A stretch of 64,000 nt of DNA. It comes from Sphingomonas sp. OV641 (GTDB lineage: Bacteria > Pseudomonadota > Alphaproteobacteria > Sphingomonadales > Sphingomonadaceae). Of the stretch, positions 44,351 to 53,448 are shown piece by piece. The stretch lies in the NCBI RefSeq assembly GCF_900109205.1, contig NZ_FNZB01000004.1, forward strand, positions 223,736 through 287,735. Direction: 5' to 3'. A program made the position numbers and the translations under genes. The notes beneath the pieces are model-generated. The model was not told where the DNA came from. It did not search any database and saw nothing but the letters and a program-made list of their open reading frames with translations. How positions within the stretch are numbered: the first letter of the stretch is position 1; each line of letters begins with the position of its first letter.

Positions 44351-46027
44351 TCAGCGCTCCCCCAGAGTGGCCAGATATTCGTCGCGTTGCAGGGCGATCG
44401 GCACATTGCCGTTCAGCCACAGGAAATCGTGGAAACGGCGCAGGTCAAACGCGTGGCCCTCGCGGATCCGCGCCTCGGCAAGGAACTCCAGCGTCTGCAT
44501 CTTGCCGATCTGGTAGCTGATCGCCTGGCCCGGCGCGGCAGCGAAGAACGCGGCTTCCTCCAGCGCGGTGGCACGGTCCATCGGTACCGTTTTCTCGAGG
44601 TAATCCGCCGCCTGCGCGATCGAGAACGCGCCGAGCGCCAGCTTCACGTCCACCTCGACGCGCAGCGCGCGCAGCCGCGCGAAATTGTAGATGATCTCGC
44701 GCGTCTTGGGCGCATCTGCCCACAGGCCCGCCTGCAGCATCATCTCCTCGGCATAGAAGCCGGTGCCCTCATTGGCGGCGCTGTCGTAATAATGGCGGCG
44801 CAGCGGATCGGGATGTTTCCAGCCGAGGCTCAACTGGAAGAAGTGCCCCGGCACGCCCTCGTGCACGATGATCGGACGCGGATCGCGCGTGATCGACAGG
44901 TTGAAATAGCCGAGCTTGGGCGACGGATCGGGCAGATAGACCGTCGCATTCTGCCCCACGCGCGACGGGCCGGTCAGGTCGAACGTCCGCCCCAGCCAGC
45001 CGATCGGCGCGAGATAGGCCGGGAATGGCAGCGCATTGTAATGGCCCACCCAGTCCGGCACCGTCAGCAGCCGCTGCTCGGTCAGGAAGCGCCGCACCTT
45101 CAGTTCCTCGGCATCAAGCCGCGCGGTTACTGCGCCGATCGAAGCGCCGATGGGCAGCTCCGCCGCGCCCCGATTGCGGTTGCGCTCCAGCGTCTCGAAC
45201 AGCACGGCGCGTGCCCATTCTTGCCGACCCATCACCAGCAGCTCTTCGGGAGCATGCGGGATCAGCGCGACCTGGTCGAGGAAGAAGCGATAGGCGTCCG
45301 CGCCCACCGCCGTCTTGGCCGGCAAGCCGCCCTGCTTCGCCTTCAGATAGGCGCCGAACTCCGCAAATGCCTCGATCGCCGCCGCAACCGCCACCTTGAG
45401 CTTCGCCGCCTGCGCGGCATCGGCAAAGGGCGTCAGCCCCGCCGCCATGCCGTTCAGGCTGGCCGGCACCTCGTCGATCTGCGCACGCGCGATCGCGACG
45501 AACGGCCCGCGCATGTCGGTCAGGTTCGCCCGCCCCGCCGTGAGCGTCGCCGGCACGCGGCCGAGCAGCCGGATCACTTCGTCGATGCGCGCGCGCTCCA
45601 CCGGCGGCGGGGGCAGCAGCACCTCGAACACCGGCTCGATCGCCTGCGCGACATAGAAATGCGGCTGGCGCTGCCACGCGGCGACGTGATCCAGCTCCCA
45701 ATGCACCCGCGCCAGCGCCGATCCGACGAGGCGATAGTCGGTCTTTTCCTGCGGGCTGCGCGGGGCGCTCGCCAGCGCCTTCCAGCGGGCATCGAACGCG
45801 GCAAGCTTGGCCTTTTGCGCCGTCACGCCGGCGGGCGTCCAGTCGGGCGCCCAGCCTGCCGGCCGCTCGATCCGCGGCACGTCGTCGCTGGTCGCCGGCT
45901 GGGTCACCGCCCGCCACGCCCAGAAGTCCGCGCCAAGCGCCTGCACCCCCGATCGTTCAAGGGCCGTCTGTGCCGCTACCGGCTGCGCCAGCAGGAGGCT
46001 GAGGATCAAGGCAAGCCGCGCACGCAC
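44351..46027 (-). CDS. DUF885 metallopeptidase-like protein, exported
   Basis: 558 aa, GTG start directly after the TAA of the S9 peptidase gene. A Sec signal (ARLALILSLLLAQPVAAQ) is present. The core has HEGVPGH at residues 389-395 (His389, Glu390, His395), so the predicted zinc site is intact, though the following residue is Phe (HFFQ) instead of the common His. The third ligand region reads NEGTGFYAEE, a variant of the EGW-LY motif of the other copies. It probably works with the S9 peptidase on peptides in the periplasm. It is followed after 3 bases by DUF3830. Confidence 0.85.
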   Translation of the reverse strand: MRARLALILSLLLAQPVAAQTALERSGVQALGADFWAWRAVTQPATSDDVPRIERPAGWAPDWTPAGVTAQKAKLAAFDARWKALASAPRSPQEKTDYRLVGSALARVHWELDHVAAWQRQPHFYVAQAIEPVFEVLLPPPPVERARIDEVIRLLGRVPATLTAGRANLTDMRGPFVAIARAQIDEVPASLNGMAAGLTPFADAAQAAKLKVAVAAAIEAFAEFGAYLKAKQGGLPAKTAVGADAYRFFLDQVALIPHAPEELLVMGRQEWARAVLFETLERNRNRGAAELPIGASIGAVTARLDAEELKVRRFLTEQRLLTVPDWVGHYNALPFPAYLAPIGWLGRTFDLTGPSRVGQNATVYLPDPSPKLGYFNLSITRDPRPIIVHEGVPGHFFQLSLGWKHPDPLRRHYYDSAANEGTGFYAEEMMLQAGLWADAPKTREIIYNFARLRALRVEVDVKLALGAFSIAQAADYLEKTVPMDRATALEEAAFFAAAPGQAISYQIGKMQTLEFLAEARIREGHAFDLRRFHDFLWLNGNVPIALQRDEYLATLGER

Positions 46028-48277
46028 TTACTGCTTGTTCTTCACGTTGCGGTCGAAGAATTCGGCCATCTTCTTGAAGGCAAAGCGCGTCTGCACCGTG
46101 CCTTCATTGTCCCAGCCGTGATTGGCGCCGGGCAGCGTCACCAGCTCGAACGGTTGCTGGTTGGCGATCATCTTCTCGGTCAACGCCACCGTATCCGAAT
46201 AGAGCACCACGGGATCGCGCGTCCCGTGAATGATCATCAGCGGGTCCTTCACGCCCTGCACCTGATAGAGCGGCGACTGGCGCTCGTACCGTTCCGGCAT
46301 GTCGGGCCCGGTCGGCGGCCCCATGATCCACATCTGCGACGGGTAAGCGTGCCAAACGTTGGTCGCCGGCGCGCCCGCGATCCCCGCGGCATAGACGCCC
46401 GGCTTCTTGGCGAGCGACATGATCGTCATCAGCCCGCCATAGCTCGATCCCCACAACCCGACGCGCTTGGGATCGGCATAGCCCTTCCCGACCAGGTAGC
46501 GCACGCCGCTCTCCAGGTCGTTGATGTCCATCGTGCCGTAGCTGTGGTGCTGCGTCTGGTTGTGCGCGCGGCCCTGCCCCCAGGAACCGCGCAGGTTGAC
46601 GGTCAGGACGATATAGCCCTGCGCGACGAAATATTGGTCGATGCCCCAGGTCGGGTGCGCACGGCGCCCGCCCCATTGGTTCTGCACCCCGTCCGAATAG
46701 ACCGATCCGACGATCACCGGATATGTCTTCGCCGGGTCGTAATTCGCCGGCAGCATCACGCGGCCGAGCAGGTTCTGCCCGTCGACATGGCTGGGAAATT
46801 CCACATAGCCGACCTTCGCCCAGGTCTGCTGATAGAATGCCGGCAGCGGCGACTTGGTCACCTGCGCCGCCTTCGCACCCGGCTTCGTGAGATCGGCGAG
46901 GTACAGCTCGGGCGGCGTCATGTCGTCGCTGAACCAGTCGGCGGCATGGCGGAAGTCGGGCGAATAGACCGGCTTGTGCGTTCCCGCCGCCGGCCCGCTG
47001 ACGCGCTCCACCGCGCCGCCCGCAACCGGCACGCGATACACCTGCCGCTCGGCAAGATAGCTCTGGTTCGACAGGAAATAGAGCTGGCGATTGGCGCGAT
47101 CGACCTCAAACGAGGCGATCTCCCACTTGCCGCTGGTGATCGCGCGCGGCGCCGCGGCGGCCGTCTTCTGGTGGTAGAGATGCGCCCAGCCGTCACGATC
47201 GGTCAGGATGATCAGTCCGTCGTCACCGGGCGCCCAGGCGACCTGCCAGTCGGGGCGGATATGGTGCGGCTCGGCCAGCTGGTAGAAGGTCTCGCGCGCA
47301 CCGCTCGCCACGTCATAGACGTAGATCGTGTGCTCCTTGGCCTCCATGTCGGAGCCGCTGACGAACAGCCGCTTGCCGTCCGATGACAGGCCATAGCCCC
47401 AGATATGATGCTTGGGATCGGGCCGCTCGTAGAATTTCGTCGCCCCGCCCGCCAGCGTCACCACGCCGACGCGCGCCTTGGTCGTCTCGTCGCCCGGAAA
47501 GGCGCGGATCACGCGATTGTTCTGCGCCTTGCCCTTGGCATAATAAAGGATGTCGCGCTCCGGCATCAGCCGGTCGTCGTCCTGCTCGAATGCGATGGCG
47601 CGGCTGTCGTCGCTCCACTGGAAATCGCTGATGTAGACCTTCGGATCGTCGTCACCGACCAGCTTGCGCGCGGTCGCGCCGCTCGCCACATCGCGCACCC
47701 AGAGCACGCCGCCCAGCGTCACGCGGTTCTTGGGATCCACCGGGCTGCCGGAAATGAACGCCAGCTTGGTGCCGTCGGGCGAGACCGCGAGCTTGCGGAT
47801 CGCCTGCTTGTCGGCCTCCACCTTGGCGATCGTCCCGTTCGCCTCGCGGATGTGAAGCTGCCCGCCCAGCGTAAAGGCGATCCGCCCACGGTCGAGATAC
47901 ACCGCCTGGCCGATGCCATGCGCTTCGGCCTCGGGCTTGGACTCGCGGCCAAGGAACGTCAGCCGCGTCTTGCGGCCGGTCACGGGCGAGAACGACCAGA
48001 TGTCCTGGAACGTCGCGCCCTCGTCGTTCCACAGGAACAGCACCGCCGATCCGTCCGCCGCCCAGCTATAGCCGACGGGCTCGGTCCCGACGATGCTCTT
48101 GAAGCGATAGAGGTCGTCGATCGACAGCGCCGTGCCCGGGACGCCCGCCGTGCCCGCGACCGGCGTGTCGATCCGCTGCGCCCCCGCCGGCCCCGTTCCC
48201 GCCGGCACCGTCCCCGCCAGCAGCGCCACCACCGCGACGCTCTGCGCGATCCCCCGAACGACCTGCGACCTCTTCAT
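46028..48277 (-). CDS. Exported S9-family peptidase (dipeptidyl-peptidase-IV-like)
   Basis: 749 aa with a signal (VVRGIAQSVAVVALLAGTVPAG). An eight-bladed propeller region (about residues 60-480) precedes the alpha/beta-hydrolase domain. The catalytic triad is visible: Ser612 in GSSYGG, Asp688 in GTRDPVV and His720 in GANHGW. DPP-IV-type enzymes remove Xaa-Pro or Xaa-Ala dipeptides from the N-terminus. It follows the TonB receptor by 71 bases and precedes a DUF885 gene with no gap. Together with the M24 and amidohydrolase genes this gives several enzymes suited to proline-containing or otherwise resistant peptides. Confidence 0.9.
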   Translation of the reverse strand: MKRSQVVRGIAQSVAVVALLAGTVPAGTGPAGAQRIDTPVAGTAGVPGTALSIDDLYRFKSIVGTEPVGYSWAADGSAVLFLWNDEGATFQDIWSFSPVTGRKTRLTFLGRESKPEAEAHGIGQAVYLDRGRIAFTLGGQLHIREANGTIAKVEADKQAIRKLAVSPDGTKLAFISGSPVDPKNRVTLGGVLWVRDVASGATARKLVGDDDPKVYISDFQWSDDSRAIAFEQDDDRLMPERDILYYAKGKAQNNRVIRAFPGDETTKARVGVVTLAGGATKFYERPDPKHHIWGYGLSSDGKRLFVSGSDMEAKEHTIYVYDVASGARETFYQLAEPHHIRPDWQVAWAPGDDGLIILTDRDGWAHLYHQKTAAAAPRAITSGKWEIASFEVDRANRQLYFLSNQSYLAERQVYRVPVAGGAVERVSGPAAGTHKPVYSPDFRHAADWFSDDMTPPELYLADLTKPGAKAAQVTKSPLPAFYQQTWAKVGYVEFPSHVDGQNLLGRVMLPANYDPAKTYPVIVGSVYSDGVQNQWGGRRAHPTWGIDQYFVAQGYIVLTVNLRGSWGQGRAHNQTQHHSYGTMDINDLESGVRYLVGKGYADPKRVGLWGSSYGGLMTIMSLAKKPGVYAAGIAGAPATNVWHAYPSQMWIMGPPTGPDMPERYERQSPLYQVQGVKDPLMIIHGTRDPVVLYSDTVALTEKMIANQQPFELVTLPGANHGWDNEGTVQTRFAFKKMAEFFDRNVKNKQ

Positions 48278-48348
48278 ACGCCCACCCCTTTGGCACTCTT
48301 ATCAGCCTGCCGGTGGCGGCACTCCCCGCCACCGGCAGACGCCCCCCG

Positions 48349-51210
48349 TCAGAACCTCTTGCGGAAGCCCACCGTGAAGCGGCGGCCGATCGCATCATAG
48401 GTCTCGCGCTCGTAAAGCTGGAAGGGCGGATCGTGGTCGCCGACATTGTCGATGTTGCCGAACAGCGTGAAGCCGTCCGCCACATCCAGCGACGCGCTGA
48501 GGTCGAAATAGCTGATCTCGCCCGTCTCCGGCACCGCCAGCAGCGGCGTCGCCGCGCCGGAGGCGATCGCCGCCGCGATCCGCCCGTCCTTCACCGATCC
48601 CAGGAAGCGATGACGCACCGACACCTGGAATGCATCGTTGACATCCCACGTCAGGCGCTGCGTGAACCGCCATTCCGGGTTTGCACTGCCGCAACTGCCC
48701 CCGCCGATGAAGCCGGCGCAATCGACCGCCGCGGCGATCGGGCTGCCCTGCGTGATCGACTCGATCAGATAGCTTCCGGTGATGAAATAGCTCAGCCGGC
48801 CCAGCGATCCGATCTCATGCGCATAGTCGAGCCGGAAATCGACGCCCGATGTCTTCAGCGACGCGATGTTCGCGTTGAGCAACGGCACGTCGAACAATTG
48901 CCCTTCCGGCGTGCGATTGGCGAGCGGCTGGCAGAAGATGTTCGACAGGGAAAGGTCGCCGCGGCACGCCGTGATGACCTGCTGCAATCCGCCGCCGAAG
49001 GCCGCGATCGCATTGTCGATCTTGATGTTGTAATAATCGACCGTCAGCTGGAGATTGCGCACGAAGTCCGGCCGGAACACCGCTCCCAGCGACCAGGTGT
49101 CCGACGTTTCTTCCTGCAGGTTCGGATTGCCCCCGGTGATCGCCCGGATCTGCACGTTTTCCTGCTGGAAAATGTCGATGACACTGGCCGGCACGCCCAG
49201 CGAGTTGACGCAGAAGTCGCGCTCCGCCGCCGTCCGCGTCGCGGTGGCGTTGCAGAAATCGGTCGCCTGCGGCGCCGTGTTGGTCGCGCCAAGGAACAAT
49301 TCGCTGACGTTGGGTGCGCGCACCGCACGCTGGAAGAGGCCGCGGATCTTGAGGCTGCGCACCGGCGACCATTCGCCGCCCGCCTTCCACGACGTTACCG
49401 ATCCGGCCGTCGAATAGTCCGAGTAGCGAATGCCGCCTTCGAACGCGAGCGAGTGGATCAGCGGCAGATCGCCGAGCAGCGGCACGATCAGCTCGCCGAA
49501 GACTTCCTTGACGTCATAGCTGCCGCCGGTCGGCTGGATGCCCGCCGAGCGCGAAAGCGCCTTGCCCTGCACGTAGAGCTGGTCCGGATTGAACTGCGAG
49601 CTTTCCTTGCGATATTCGGCGCCCAGCGCGATGCCCACGTCGCCCGCCGGCAGGCTGAACAACGTGCCCGACACCGTCGCGCCGACCTGCGTCTGGCTCA
49701 GCGACGTACGGTTCGTCAGATCCGTGCTGATATAATCGATCATTGGCTGCGTCAGCGAGTTCAACCCGAACGGATTGATCGTCACGCAGCGCGGATCGGC
49801 CACCGCGCAGTCGTAGGGATTGGCGGGGTTGGTCAGGAAGCTGTTGGCGAAATTGTCGATCAGGACGCCGCCGCCCTGTTCGTCGGTGATGTTGACGTCG
49901 CCGCGATTGTAAAAGACTTCCCACTTCAGCCGGCTCGTCAGGTCACCGCGCAGGCCGACCACGAAGCGCGAGAATTCGCGCGTCTGGTCGCTGGTGCGCG
50001 ACCCGAAGTCGAGCAGGCGGCGGTTGATGTTGAGCGAGACGAGATTGTCGCCGTCACGGTCGAGATTGGTCGACAGGAAGGTGCGCAGCGACGGCGCGAG
50101 ATACGGGTTGCGCAGGTCGAGCTGGAAGTTCGAGATGAAGCCCGAGCTGCTCATCGGCACCGCGCCCAGCGTCGAGTTGATCTCGTTGCGGACGTAGGAT
50201 CCTTCGAAAAAGGCGGTGACGCTCTCGGTGACGTCGTAATGCGCCATCACCGATCCCTGCCAGCGCTTCATCGGCATCTGCAGGTTGGTGAACGGCCGGT
50301 CGTTGAACCCGTCCGCCGTCTGATAGGCGCGCCAGCCCTCCGGCGCGAAGAAAATGCCCGAGGCGCCGATCGGCGTGCCATATTGATCGCGCAGGCCGAC
50401 CAGCGACGTGCCGAAGATCGTGCCTTGCGGCGTCACGCCATTGCCGCCGGGCACCAGCACGCCGACGCCATTCTGCACCGCATCGACCAGATAGAGCGAG
50501 GCATGGTCGCGCGCGGCGCCGGTCACCTGCGCACGATCGAAATAGCTGCCATGGACGACGACATTGCCGCGATCGTCGGCGAAATTGCCGCCCAGCGTGA
50601 ATTCGAGATTGTAGCGGGCCGCATCGCCCTCTTCGGAGATGCCATATTGGCCGCCGACCTCGAGCCCCTCGAAGTTGGTCTTGGTCACGAAGTTGACGAC
50701 GCCGGCCATCGCGTCCGAACCGTAGACCGCGGATGCACCGCCGGTGACGACCTCGACCCGCTCGATCAGCGAGGGCGGGATCATGTTGAGGTCGACGACG
50801 CCATCCTGGCTCGATCCGATAATGCGGCGGCCGTTCTGCAGCACCAGCGTGCGCACCGCGCCCAGGTTGCGCAGGTTGACCGTCGCCGAACCATTGCCGG
50901 CGTTCGACTGCGCGCCCGTTCCCGCCACCGCCTGCGGCAGGGTGTTGAGCAATTGCTCCGTCTCGACCGCCGCGGTCTTCTGGATTTCGGCATTGGTGAT
51001 GACGTTGACCGGGCTGTTCGAATCCAGGTCCGGCCGCGGGATGCGCGATCCGGTGACAATCACGTCCGCGCCCGCGTCTTCGGTGGCGATCGCCCCCGCC
51101 GGCGTCTCGATCGTCGATTGCGCCGCCGCGGCGCCCGTCATCAGCAACGCGGCCAGGATGGCCGTACTCCCCCGATATGCAGCGCGTGCCGCAACCCTTT
51201 TCCGATGCAT
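48349..51210 (-). CDS. TonB-dependent outer-membrane receptor
   Basis: 953 aa from ATG 51210, which has GGGGAG about 8 bases upstream; ATG 51216 is two codons earlier but too close to that site. Signal AILAALLMTGAAAAQ, then TonB-box-like DVIVTGSRIPRPD. The plug is clear (LRNLGAVRTLVLQNGRRI, VEVVTGGASAVYGSDAMAGVVNF). The large barrel ends FRKRF with terminal Phe. This long type with GSRI and SAVYGSDA is frequent in sphingomonads and caulobacters beside peptidases and is thought to import peptides or other organic matter. It heads a leftward run with the S9 peptidase, DUF885, DUF3830, BASS and FAD oxidoreductase genes. Confidence 0.92.
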   Translation of the reverse strand: MHRKRVAARAAYRGSTAILAALLMTGAAAAQSTIETPAGAIATEDAGADVIVTGSRIPRPDLDSNSPVNVITNAEIQKTAAVETEQLLNTLPQAVAGTGAQSNAGNGSATVNLRNLGAVRTLVLQNGRRIIGSSQDGVVDLNMIPPSLIERVEVVTGGASAVYGSDAMAGVVNFVTKTNFEGLEVGGQYGISEEGDAARYNLEFTLGGNFADDRGNVVVHGSYFDRAQVTGAARDHASLYLVDAVQNGVGVLVPGGNGVTPQGTIFGTSLVGLRDQYGTPIGASGIFFAPEGWRAYQTADGFNDRPFTNLQMPMKRWQGSVMAHYDVTESVTAFFEGSYVRNEINSTLGAVPMSSSGFISNFQLDLRNPYLAPSLRTFLSTNLDRDGDNLVSLNINRRLLDFGSRTSDQTREFSRFVVGLRGDLTSRLKWEVFYNRGDVNITDEQGGGVLIDNFANSFLTNPANPYDCAVADPRCVTINPFGLNSLTQPMIDYISTDLTNRTSLSQTQVGATVSGTLFSLPAGDVGIALGAEYRKESSQFNPDQLYVQGKALSRSAGIQPTGGSYDVKEVFGELIVPLLGDLPLIHSLAFEGGIRYSDYSTAGSVTSWKAGGEWSPVRSLKIRGLFQRAVRAPNVSELFLGATNTAPQATDFCNATATRTAAERDFCVNSLGVPASVIDIFQQENVQIRAITGGNPNLQEETSDTWSLGAVFRPDFVRNLQLTVDYYNIKIDNAIAAFGGGLQQVITACRGDLSLSNIFCQPLANRTPEGQLFDVPLLNANIASLKTSGVDFRLDYAHEIGSLGRLSYFITGSYLIESITQGSPIAAAVDCAGFIGGGSCGSANPEWRFTQRLTWDVNDAFQVSVRHRFLGSVKDGRIAAAIASGAATPLLAVPETGEISYFDLSASLDVADGFTLFGNIDNVGDHDPPFQLYERETYDAIGRRFTVGFRKRF

Positions 51211-51617
51211 GTGCATGTCTCCCCGAGTGCGTCTTCCCTGCGGCTTGCCCGAACGCCGGTCTTCGCGCCGTGTTTTGTGAACAAGTGCGTGATTTTGATC
51301 ATATCGGCAGGTTGCCGTCAATCGCGCGTCGCAAAAATGTAAGATTGCGGCGAAATCCCGTGCTTTCCGGCGATCAGGCGGCTGGTCTACCGCGCGGCTG
51401 TCGCCGCTGAGCCTCGTTGCGGGGCCACAATATGCCCGCTTGTGGACCGATCGTTCAGCAATGATTCGCGTGTTTGCCGCCCCGCTGACAGCTTGTTCGT
51501 TGCGCGGCCCGCAACAGATGATCGCTTGACAAGCACGTCGCTAGGCCATCGTGTGCATATTCATATTTTTTCTGTTGCGCCATGCCGCTTGCCGGCTGGT
51601 GCCGCGAAGGGATCGAG
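51211..51617. promoter_or_regulatory. 407-base divergent promoter region with LysR-box-like site F
   Basis: No gene is seen between the TonB receptor (-) and DUF885 (+) starts. GTTGCGCGGCCCGCAAC at 51499-51515 is a perfect 6-bp-arm palindrome, preceded by GTTC as at site A and by TGACA. TTGACA at 51526-51531 could be a -35 box for the DUF885 gene. The site is about 103 bases before DUF885 and about 289 bases before the receptor, so it fits the former better. The rest, 51216-51480, is AT-richer in part with no clear element. Confidence 0.6.
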
Positions 51618-53327
51618 ATGACCAGGATCGCCAGCTTCGTCGCCACGCTGATGATCGGCTGTGCGCCGGCCGCAGCCGCCCTCCCTGTCGCAGCCGCCCT
51701 GCCCGCCGCCGCCGCTGCACAGGCGGCGACACCGCGGCCCGGCCCGCCCAACGGCACCAGGAGCTACGACCAGCTCGTCACGCTATTCGATCAGTTCCGC
51801 GCCTGGAGCGATCTCAAGCCGGTGGATGGCGTCGTCGACTACAGCCCCGCGACCGTCGAGAAACGCCGCGCCGAGCTGCGCGCGTTCCAGGCGCGCCTCC
51901 CCGACTTTGCCGTCGCGCGCTGGGATCGCCACCAGCAGGTCGACTATCTGGCGGTGCGCGCCCAGCTGGATCAGCAGGATTTCATCCTCAACGTCACCAA
52001 GCCATGGGCGCGCGATCCCGGCATGTACGTCGATGAGCTTCAGCGGCTTGCCTATACCGAACTGCCGCTGGACGCGGCGAAGCTCGCGCCGTTTCAGGCG
52101 CGGCTGAAGGCGATCCCGGCCTATCTCGCGCAGGCGCAGGTGAACCTGGACTCGGTCGCCGCCGATTACGCCGATCTCGCGCTCCACAGCCTGTCGAACG
52201 GCGATGGCGTGGGCCATGGCATGCCCTATCGCGCGGTGGAGCCCGCCGGCCTGATCGGCTGGTTCGCCGATCTGCACGGCCGCGCGCAGAAGCAGCAGCC
52301 GGCGCTCGTACCCGACATCGCCAGGGCGCAGGCCGCAATCGCTTCCTTCCGCGACTGGCTCACCGCCAACCGCCCGAAGATGACGACGCGCGCCGGCGTC
52401 GGGGGGCCGGCGTACGACTGGTTCCTCACCAACGTTCGCCTGATGCCCTATACCTCGGACGAGGTCGTCACGCTCGCCAATCGCGAGCTTCAGCGCCATT
52501 GGGCGAACTATACGACGGAGCGCCACCGCAACCGCAAGCTGCCCGAGCTTGCGTTGCCGACATCAGCCGCGGAATATGAGGCCCAACTCGCCGGCACCGA
52601 CGCGAAGATCCGCCGCTGGCTGCGCGACGAGGAGATCCTGACGATCCCCGATTATATCCCCTCCACCTATCAGGAGGTCGGCTTCAACGCGCCCTGGATC
52701 GTCCGCCCGACCGGGCCGATGTTCTGGGAACAGGTGCAGTTCCGCGACGCCTCGCCCGATCACCTCCACGCCACCTTCCCCGGCCACCGCTTCGACGGCA
52801 TGACCGCCAAGCGCGTCACCCACCCGATCCGCCGCTATGTCAGCGACAGTGGCCGCACCGAGGGCTGGGGCTTCTACCTCGAGGAAACCGCGCTCCAGCT
52901 CGGCCTGTTCGACGATCGCCCGCGCACCCGCGAACTGATCTACATCTTCGGCCTGTTTCGCGCCGCCCGCACGTTGGGCGACGTGAAGATGCAGCGCAAC
53001 GAGATGACCGTCGCGGAAACGATGGCCTTCTGGAAGGAATGGACGCCGTACCTCGACGACAATGTCGCGCGCACCGATGCCGCCATCTACATCCGTCGCC
53101 CGCCGGGCTATGGCATGACCTATACGATCGGCATGATGCAGCTCCAGCAGCTGATGGTCGACCGCAAGCGCCAGCTCGGCGACAAGTTCGCGATCCGGGA
53201 CTATCACGATTATCTGATGAACGCCGGTCGCCTGCCGGTGTCGCTGCTGCGCTACGACCTCACCGGCCAGGACGACGAAGTGCAGCGCTTCTGGGCACAC
53301 ACGCCGCTGAGCGAGGTGGTGCGGTAG
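51618..53327 (+). CDS. DUF885-family protein with degenerate active site, exported
   Basis: 569 aa from ATG 51618 (GAAGGG upstream). An Ala-rich Sec signal (ASFVATLMIGCAPAAAALP) is present. The DUF885 fold is complete, but the predicted zinc motif reads H-A-T-F-P-G-H at residues 384-390: the His residues remain but the catalytic Glu is Ala385. The later block RTEGWGFYLEE is kept. It probably cannot act by the usual mechanism and may be a binding protein, or use another residue. It is paralogous to the next gene (53449-55098), which shares the YDQLV and GFYLEE blocks, and it stands behind site F. Confidence 0.82.
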   Translation: MTRIASFVATLMIGCAPAAAALPVAAALPAAAAAQAATPRPGPPNGTRSYDQLVTLFDQFRAWSDLKPVDGVVDYSPATVEKRRAELRAFQARLPDFAVARWDRHQQVDYLAVRAQLDQQDFILNVTKPWARDPGMYVDELQRLAYTELPLDAAKLAPFQARLKAIPAYLAQAQVNLDSVAADYADLALHSLSNGDGVGHGMPYRAVEPAGLIGWFADLHGRAQKQQPALVPDIARAQAAIASFRDWLTANRPKMTTRAGVGGPAYDWFLTNVRLMPYTSDEVVTLANRELQRHWANYTTERHRNRKLPELALPTSAAEYEAQLAGTDAKIRRWLRDEEILTIPDYIPSTYQEVGFNAPWIVRPTGPMFWEQVQFRDASPDHLHATFPGHRFDGMTAKRVTHPIRRYVSDSGRTEGWGFYLEETALQLGLFDDRPRTRELIYIFGLFRAARTLGDVKMQRNEMTVAETMAFWKEWTPYLDDNVARTDAAIYIRRPPGYGMTYTIGMMQLQQLMVDRKRQLGDKFAIRDYHDYLMNAGRLPVSLLRYDLTGQDDEVQRFWAHTPLSEVVR

Positions 53328-53336
53328 ACCGCAACC

Positions 53337-53430
53337 GTCATCCCCGCGCAGGCGGGGATCCAGCCGCACAGGTCTCGCGAGAGCCGCTGAGGGCAGCGTT
53401 TATCGATTCCCGCCTGCGCCGGAAGGACGG
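53337..53430. repeat. REP-like inverted repeat
   Basis: CGTCATCCCCGCGCAGGCGGGG (53337-53363) faces GATTCCCGCCTGCGCCGG (53404-53430) at the convergent ends of two DUF885 genes. Confidence 0.55.
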
Positions 53431-53448
53431 CGATCGAGGCAAGCCCCT

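Noticed and set aside
43853..47386. 1177-codon open frame on the plus strand opposite DUF3830, DUF885 and the S9 peptidase
   Set aside because: It is rich in Arg, His and Gly, has no domain, and lies opposite three genes with clear catalytic motifs. High GC gives long antisense frames.
48313..51342. 1009-codon frame opposite the second TonB receptor
   Set aside because: Arg/Ala-rich, no motif or ribosome site. The TonB plug and barrel motifs on the other strand are decisive.
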